Position numbers and translations under genes: made by a program. The notes under the pieces were generated by a model. The model was not told the origin of the DNA, ran no database searches, and saw only the letters and a list, made by a program, of their open reading frames with translations. A stretch of DNA of 64,000 nt. Origin: Streptomyces luteolifulvus (lineage in GTDB: Bacteria > Actinomycetota > Actinomycetes > Streptomycetales > Streptomycetaceae). Below are positions 61,122 through 64,000 of the stretch, one piece after another; positions within the stretch are counted from its first letter, which is position 1; each line of letters begins with the position of its first letter. The stretch spans positions 124,001 to 188,000 of the forward strand of contig NZ_VZRB01000003.1 of NCBI RefSeq assembly GCF_008806595.1, in the 5' to 3' direction.

Positions 61122-63068
61122 GTGACCCAGACCATCGCACCCCGCGTGCGGACCCTGGTGCTGCTGCTCCTGGCCGCGACCGGCCTGCTGCTCGCCGGCG
61201 CCTCGCCGGCCTCCGCGCACGCCGCGCTGACCGGCAGCGACCCCCAGCAGGGGGTGGTGGTCGACAAGGCACCCTCCCAGGTCTCGCTCACCTTCTCCGA
61301 GAGGGTCGCGACCTCCGACGACTCCCTGCGCGTGCTCGACCCCAAGGGCGAGCGCGTCGACGCCGGAAAGCCGGCCAACCTGAGCGGCACGACATATGCC
61401 GTGCAACTGCACAGCGGCCTGCCGGACGGCACATACACCGTCACCTACCAGGTGGTGTCGGCGGACAGCCATCCCGTCGTCGGCGCCTTCACCTTCTCCG
61501 TCGGTGCCCCCTCCACGACCTCCGTGACGGTGCCGGAACAGACGGCCGGCGGCGGGACCGTGGGCCGGCTGTACGGCTTCGGGCGGTATCTGTCCTACGC
61601 CGGTTTCATCGTCCTCGTCGGCGGCGCCGCGTTCGTCCTCGCCTGCTGGCAGCGCGGTGCCGGCGTACGGCCCCTGCAGCGGCTCGTCGTCTCCGGCTGG
61701 GTCACGCTCACCGCCGCCACGCTGATGCTGCTGCTCCTGCGCGGCTCCTACACCGGCAGCGGAAAGATCGGCGACGTCTTCGACCTGAGCCTGCTCGCAG
61801 ACGTGCTCCAGACCAAGACCGGCGCGGCCCTCGTGTCCCGGCTGCTGCTGCTCGCCGCCGGGGCACTGTTCATCGCCGTGCTCTTCGGGGCCTTCGCCCG
61901 CACGTCTCCCACCACCACCCTGAACGACGGCGCTCCGCACCGAGAGCCTGATGCAGGCGAGGACGAGGAGAAGCGGGACCTGACCTTCGGGCTCGCGGTC
62001 GGCGGAGCCGTGGTGGCCGCCGGGCTCGCCGCGAGCTGGGCGATGGCGGAACACGCCTCCACCGGCCTCCAGCCGGGCATCGCGATGCCCGTCGACATCG
62101 TCCATCTGCTGGCCGTCGCCGCCTGGCTCGGCGGGCTCGCCGCCCTCCTCGTCGCGCTCTACCGGGCCCCCGAGGAGACCCCGCTCGACGCGGCGGCCGT
62201 CCACCGCTTCTCGACCGTCGCCTTCGGCAGTGTCGTCGCGCTGGTCGCCACCGGCGTCTACCAGTCGTGGCGCCAGCTCGGCTCCTGGTCGGCGTTCACC
62301 GACACCCGCTACGGGCAGCTCCTGCTCATCAAGATCGGGCTCGTGGCGCTGCTCGTCGGTATCGCGTGGATCTCGCGGCGGTGGACGGGCCGGCTGGCCA
62401 AGACCGCGCCCGTGGCGGCACACGAGCCGGAGGAGCGGGAGAAGGAGCACGTCAGCGCCGTTGCCGCGGACTCCAAGCGGGCGGCCCAGCTCGCCCGGCA
62501 GCGGGCCGCCGTCGACGCGGCACGGCAGAAGCGGCTGCGGGACGCCGATCCCGACCGGCTCGGGCTGCGCCGCTCGGTGCTCGCCGAGGCGGGCGTCGCC
62601 GTCGTGCTGCTCGCCGTCACCACCGTGCTCACCCAGACCGAGCCCGGCCGCACGGAGCAGGAGGCCAAGGCGGCCACCTCCTCGTCCTCCTCTTCGGGCT
62701 CCTCGGGTTCAGCGGACTCGTCGTCCGGGGCGCTGACCCTCGACATGCCCTTCGACACGGGCGGCGAGGACGGCAAGGGTGTGGTCACGGTCGACTTCGA
62801 CCCCGCGCGCGTGGGCGGCAACGACCTGCACGTCTATGTCGAGCGGCCCAATGGACGCGCCTTCGACATCCCCGAGGTGAAGGTCGCCTTCACCCTCGAC
62901 GCCCAGAAGATCGGGCCGCTGCCCGTCGTCCCCGACCACATCGCCACCGGACACTGGACCGCGAGCGGAGTGCAGATCCCCATGGCCGGCGACTGGCAGA
63001 TCGCCGTGACCGTGCGGACCTCCGACATCGACCAGGCGACCGTCTCCAAGAACGCGCAGATCGGCTGA
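61122..63068 (+). CDS. CopC-CopD fusion copper transport protein
   Basis: A 648-residue protein from GTG 61122. After the signal peptide the CopC domain starts with the copper-binding N-terminal His (AHAALTGSDPQQGVVVDKAP) and has VVSADSHPVVGAFTFSVG. Eight CopD membrane helices run from about residue 150 to 420. A basic cytoplasmic loop (about 425-480), another membrane span and a C-terminal beta-rich extracellular domain (from about 535) follow. Family members bring copper into the cell or to the membrane. It stands between ecuC and the peroxidase, 13 and 7 bases away. Confidence 0.9.
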   Translation: MTQTIAPRVRTLVLLLLAATGLLLAGASPASAHAALTGSDPQQGVVVDKAPSQVSLTFSERVATSDDSLRVLDPKGERVDAGKPANLSGTTYAVQLHSGLPDGTYTVTYQVVSADSHPVVGAFTFSVGAPSTTSVTVPEQTAGGGTVGRLYGFGRYLSYAGFIVLVGGAAFVLACWQRGAGVRPLQRLVVSGWVTLTAATLMLLLLRGSYTGSGKIGDVFDLSLLADVLQTKTGAALVSRLLLLAAGALFIAVLFGAFARTSPTTTLNDGAPHREPDAGEDEEKRDLTFGLAVGGAVVAAGLAASWAMAEHASTGLQPGIAMPVDIVHLLAVAAWLGGLAALLVALYRAPEETPLDAAAVHRFSTVAFGSVVALVATGVYQSWRQLGSWSAFTDTRYGQLLLIKIGLVALLVGIAWISRRWTGRLAKTAPVAAHEPEEREKEHVSAVAADSKRAAQLARQRAAVDAARQKRLRDADPDRLGLRRSVLAEAGVAVVLLAVTTVLTQTEPGRTEQEAKAATSSSSSSGSSGSADSSSGALTLDMPFDTGGEDGKGVVTVDFDPARVGGNDLHVYVERPNGRAFDIPEVKVAFTLDAQKIGPLPVVPDHIATGHWTASGVQIPMAGDWQIAVTVRTSDIDQATVSKNAQIG

Positions 63069-63075
63069 CCGCACC

Positions 63076-64000
63076 ATGGCTGACCAGTCCCATCCCAAGG
63101 CCCGGACACCCGGGGCGGCCTCTGGGGAATCCCCCGGAGCGAGCCCTGCGGATGGCGTGTGCGAGCAGGCTCCGTCCGCCGGGGGACTCTCGCGGCGGAG
63201 GCTGCTGAGCACGGCCGGTGCCACCGGGCTCGTGCTCGGCGCGGCCGGCGCGGCCACCGGGTACGCCGCCCGGCCCGCCGAGGCCGCACCGCTCAGCTCG
63301 GTGGGCGCCGGGCAGGTGATGTTTCACGGGAAACATCAGCCCGGTATCACCCAGGGCCTCCAGGCACGTGGACACCTCATCGCCTTCGACCTCGCGGCCG
63401 GCGCGGGCCGCAGGGAAGCGGCTGCCCTGCTGCGGCGCTGGTCGCAGACGGCGCGGCGGCTGATGGCAGGCGAGGCTGCGGCGCACGACGACACGGATGT
63501 CGCCCGGGACGCCGGCCCGTCCTCACTGACCCTCACCTTCGGCTTCGGCCACAGCTTCTTCTCCCGGACCGGACTGGAGAAGCAGCGCCCGGTCTCCCTG
63601 GACCCGCTGCCCGACTTCTCCTCCGACCAGCTCGACAGGACGCGCAGCGACGGCGACCTGTGGGTGCAGATCGGCGCCGACGACGCGCTCGTCGCCTTCC
63701 ACGCCCTGCGCGCCGTCCAGAAGGACGCGGGCGCCGCGGCCCGCGTCCGCTGGCAGATGAACGGCTTCAACCGCACGCCCGGCGCCACCGCGCATCCCAT
63801 GACGGCCCGCAATCTCATGGGCCAGAGGGACGGCACCCGCAATCCGAAGCCGTCCGAAGCCGACTTCGACCAGCGGATCTTCGTACCGGCCTCCGGATCG
63901 GCCGACCCCGCGTGGATGGCGAACGGCTCCTACGCCGTCGTACGCCGCATCCGCATGCTTCTCGACGACTGGGAGAAGCTGTCGGTCACCGCCCAGGAGA
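63076..64000 (+). CDS. dtpA: Tat-exported DyP-type peroxidase (DtpA-like), cut by window end
   Basis: The first 308 residues of a heme peroxidase from ATG 63076. The Tat signal is LSRRRLLSTAGATGLVLGAA. The DyP signature MGQRDGTRNP (GxxDG with catalytic Asp) and the preceding TFGFGHSFF are present. The heme-ligand His lies beyond the window. In S. lividans DtpA follows Sco, ECuC and a CopD-like gene in this order and acts with them in GlxA maturation. Confidence 0.92.
   Translation, partial: MADQSHPKARTPGAASGESPGASPADGVCEQAPSAGGLSRRRLLSTAGATGLVLGAAGAATGYAARPAEAAPLSSVGAGQVMFHGKHQPGITQGLQARGHLIAFDLAAGAGRREAAALLRRWSQTARRLMAGEAAAHDDTDVARDAGPSSLTLTFGFGHSFFSRTGLEKQRPVSLDPLPDFSSDQLDRTRSDGDLWVQIGADDALVAFHALRAVQKDAGAAARVRWQMNGFNRTPGATAHPMTARNLMGQRDGTRNPKPSEADFDQRIFVPASGSADPAWMANGSYAVVRRIRMLLDDWEKLSVTAQE

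Overview
The window is high-GC actinobacterial DNA and almost certainly comes from a Streptomyces chromosome. The signs are many GTG starts, stop/start overlaps of the ATGA and GTGA type, rare TTA codons, a subtilisin-inhibitor-family protein, a SigE-family sigma factor, and the Sco/ECuC/CopCD/DyP copper gene set known from Streptomyces. There are two parts: an integrated conjugative element (about 1-26,150, left end outside the window) and ordinary chromosome (26,200-64,000). The chromosome part holds a second, decayed 1.4-kb island.

The first element resembles an actinomycete integrative and conjugative element (AICE). A tyrosine integrase (24,539-26,047) points at the 3' end of tRNA-Ser(GCT), the presumed attachment site. 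Two excisionase-like proteins and an XRE regulator lie beside it. A Toprim primase and a RepA-type helicase (20,201-22,110) are followed by an iteron array at 20,056-20,205 that looks like a replication origin. The plus-strand left part encodes DUF6907 proteins, Spd-like membrane proteins and an FtsK/TraB-type DNA translocase. A GTTTCG repeat cluster at 6,742-6,860 is a candidate cis-acting transfer locus. Between the transfer and replication parts is an unusual minus-strand block (10,099-19,961): a 1,448-residue phage tail tape measure protein with an NlpC/P60-like end, a small XRE regulator abutting it, and several small unknown proteins including one with a J-domain-like end. No capsid, portal, large terminase or other tail gene is visible here.

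The chromosomal part runs as follows: an SSI-family inhibitor; a 1,432-residue PAS/receiver protein; an acyl-CoA ligase with an 18-bp palindrome upstream; a SigE-family sigma factor; and a three-gene operon like ltp2-chsH1-chsH2 of the mycobacterial steroid side-chain (igr) cluster. Next come a small secreted Asn/Gln-rich protein, a prim-pol gene with a LexA-like box, and a secreted-protein gene broken by an in-frame TAA. A 48-bp direct repeat of tRNA-Ser(TGA) then flanks the relic island (integrase remnant plus an intact VOC gene), followed by a frameshifted kinase relic.

After that come a TTA-containing secreted peptidase, an HtrA-like protease, GDPD, two RsbW-like ATP-binding proteins, a SEC-C/DUF5926 protein, a second prim-pol-like protein, a GAF-PP2C protein lacking a metal-site aspartate, Xaa-Pro aminopeptidase, and a MocR regulator with an MFS transporter and a clear tandem operator. 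The last segment is a copper-handling cluster: Met/His-rich membrane protein, YcnI, Sco, ECuC, CopCD and a Tat-exported DyP peroxidase cut by the window end.
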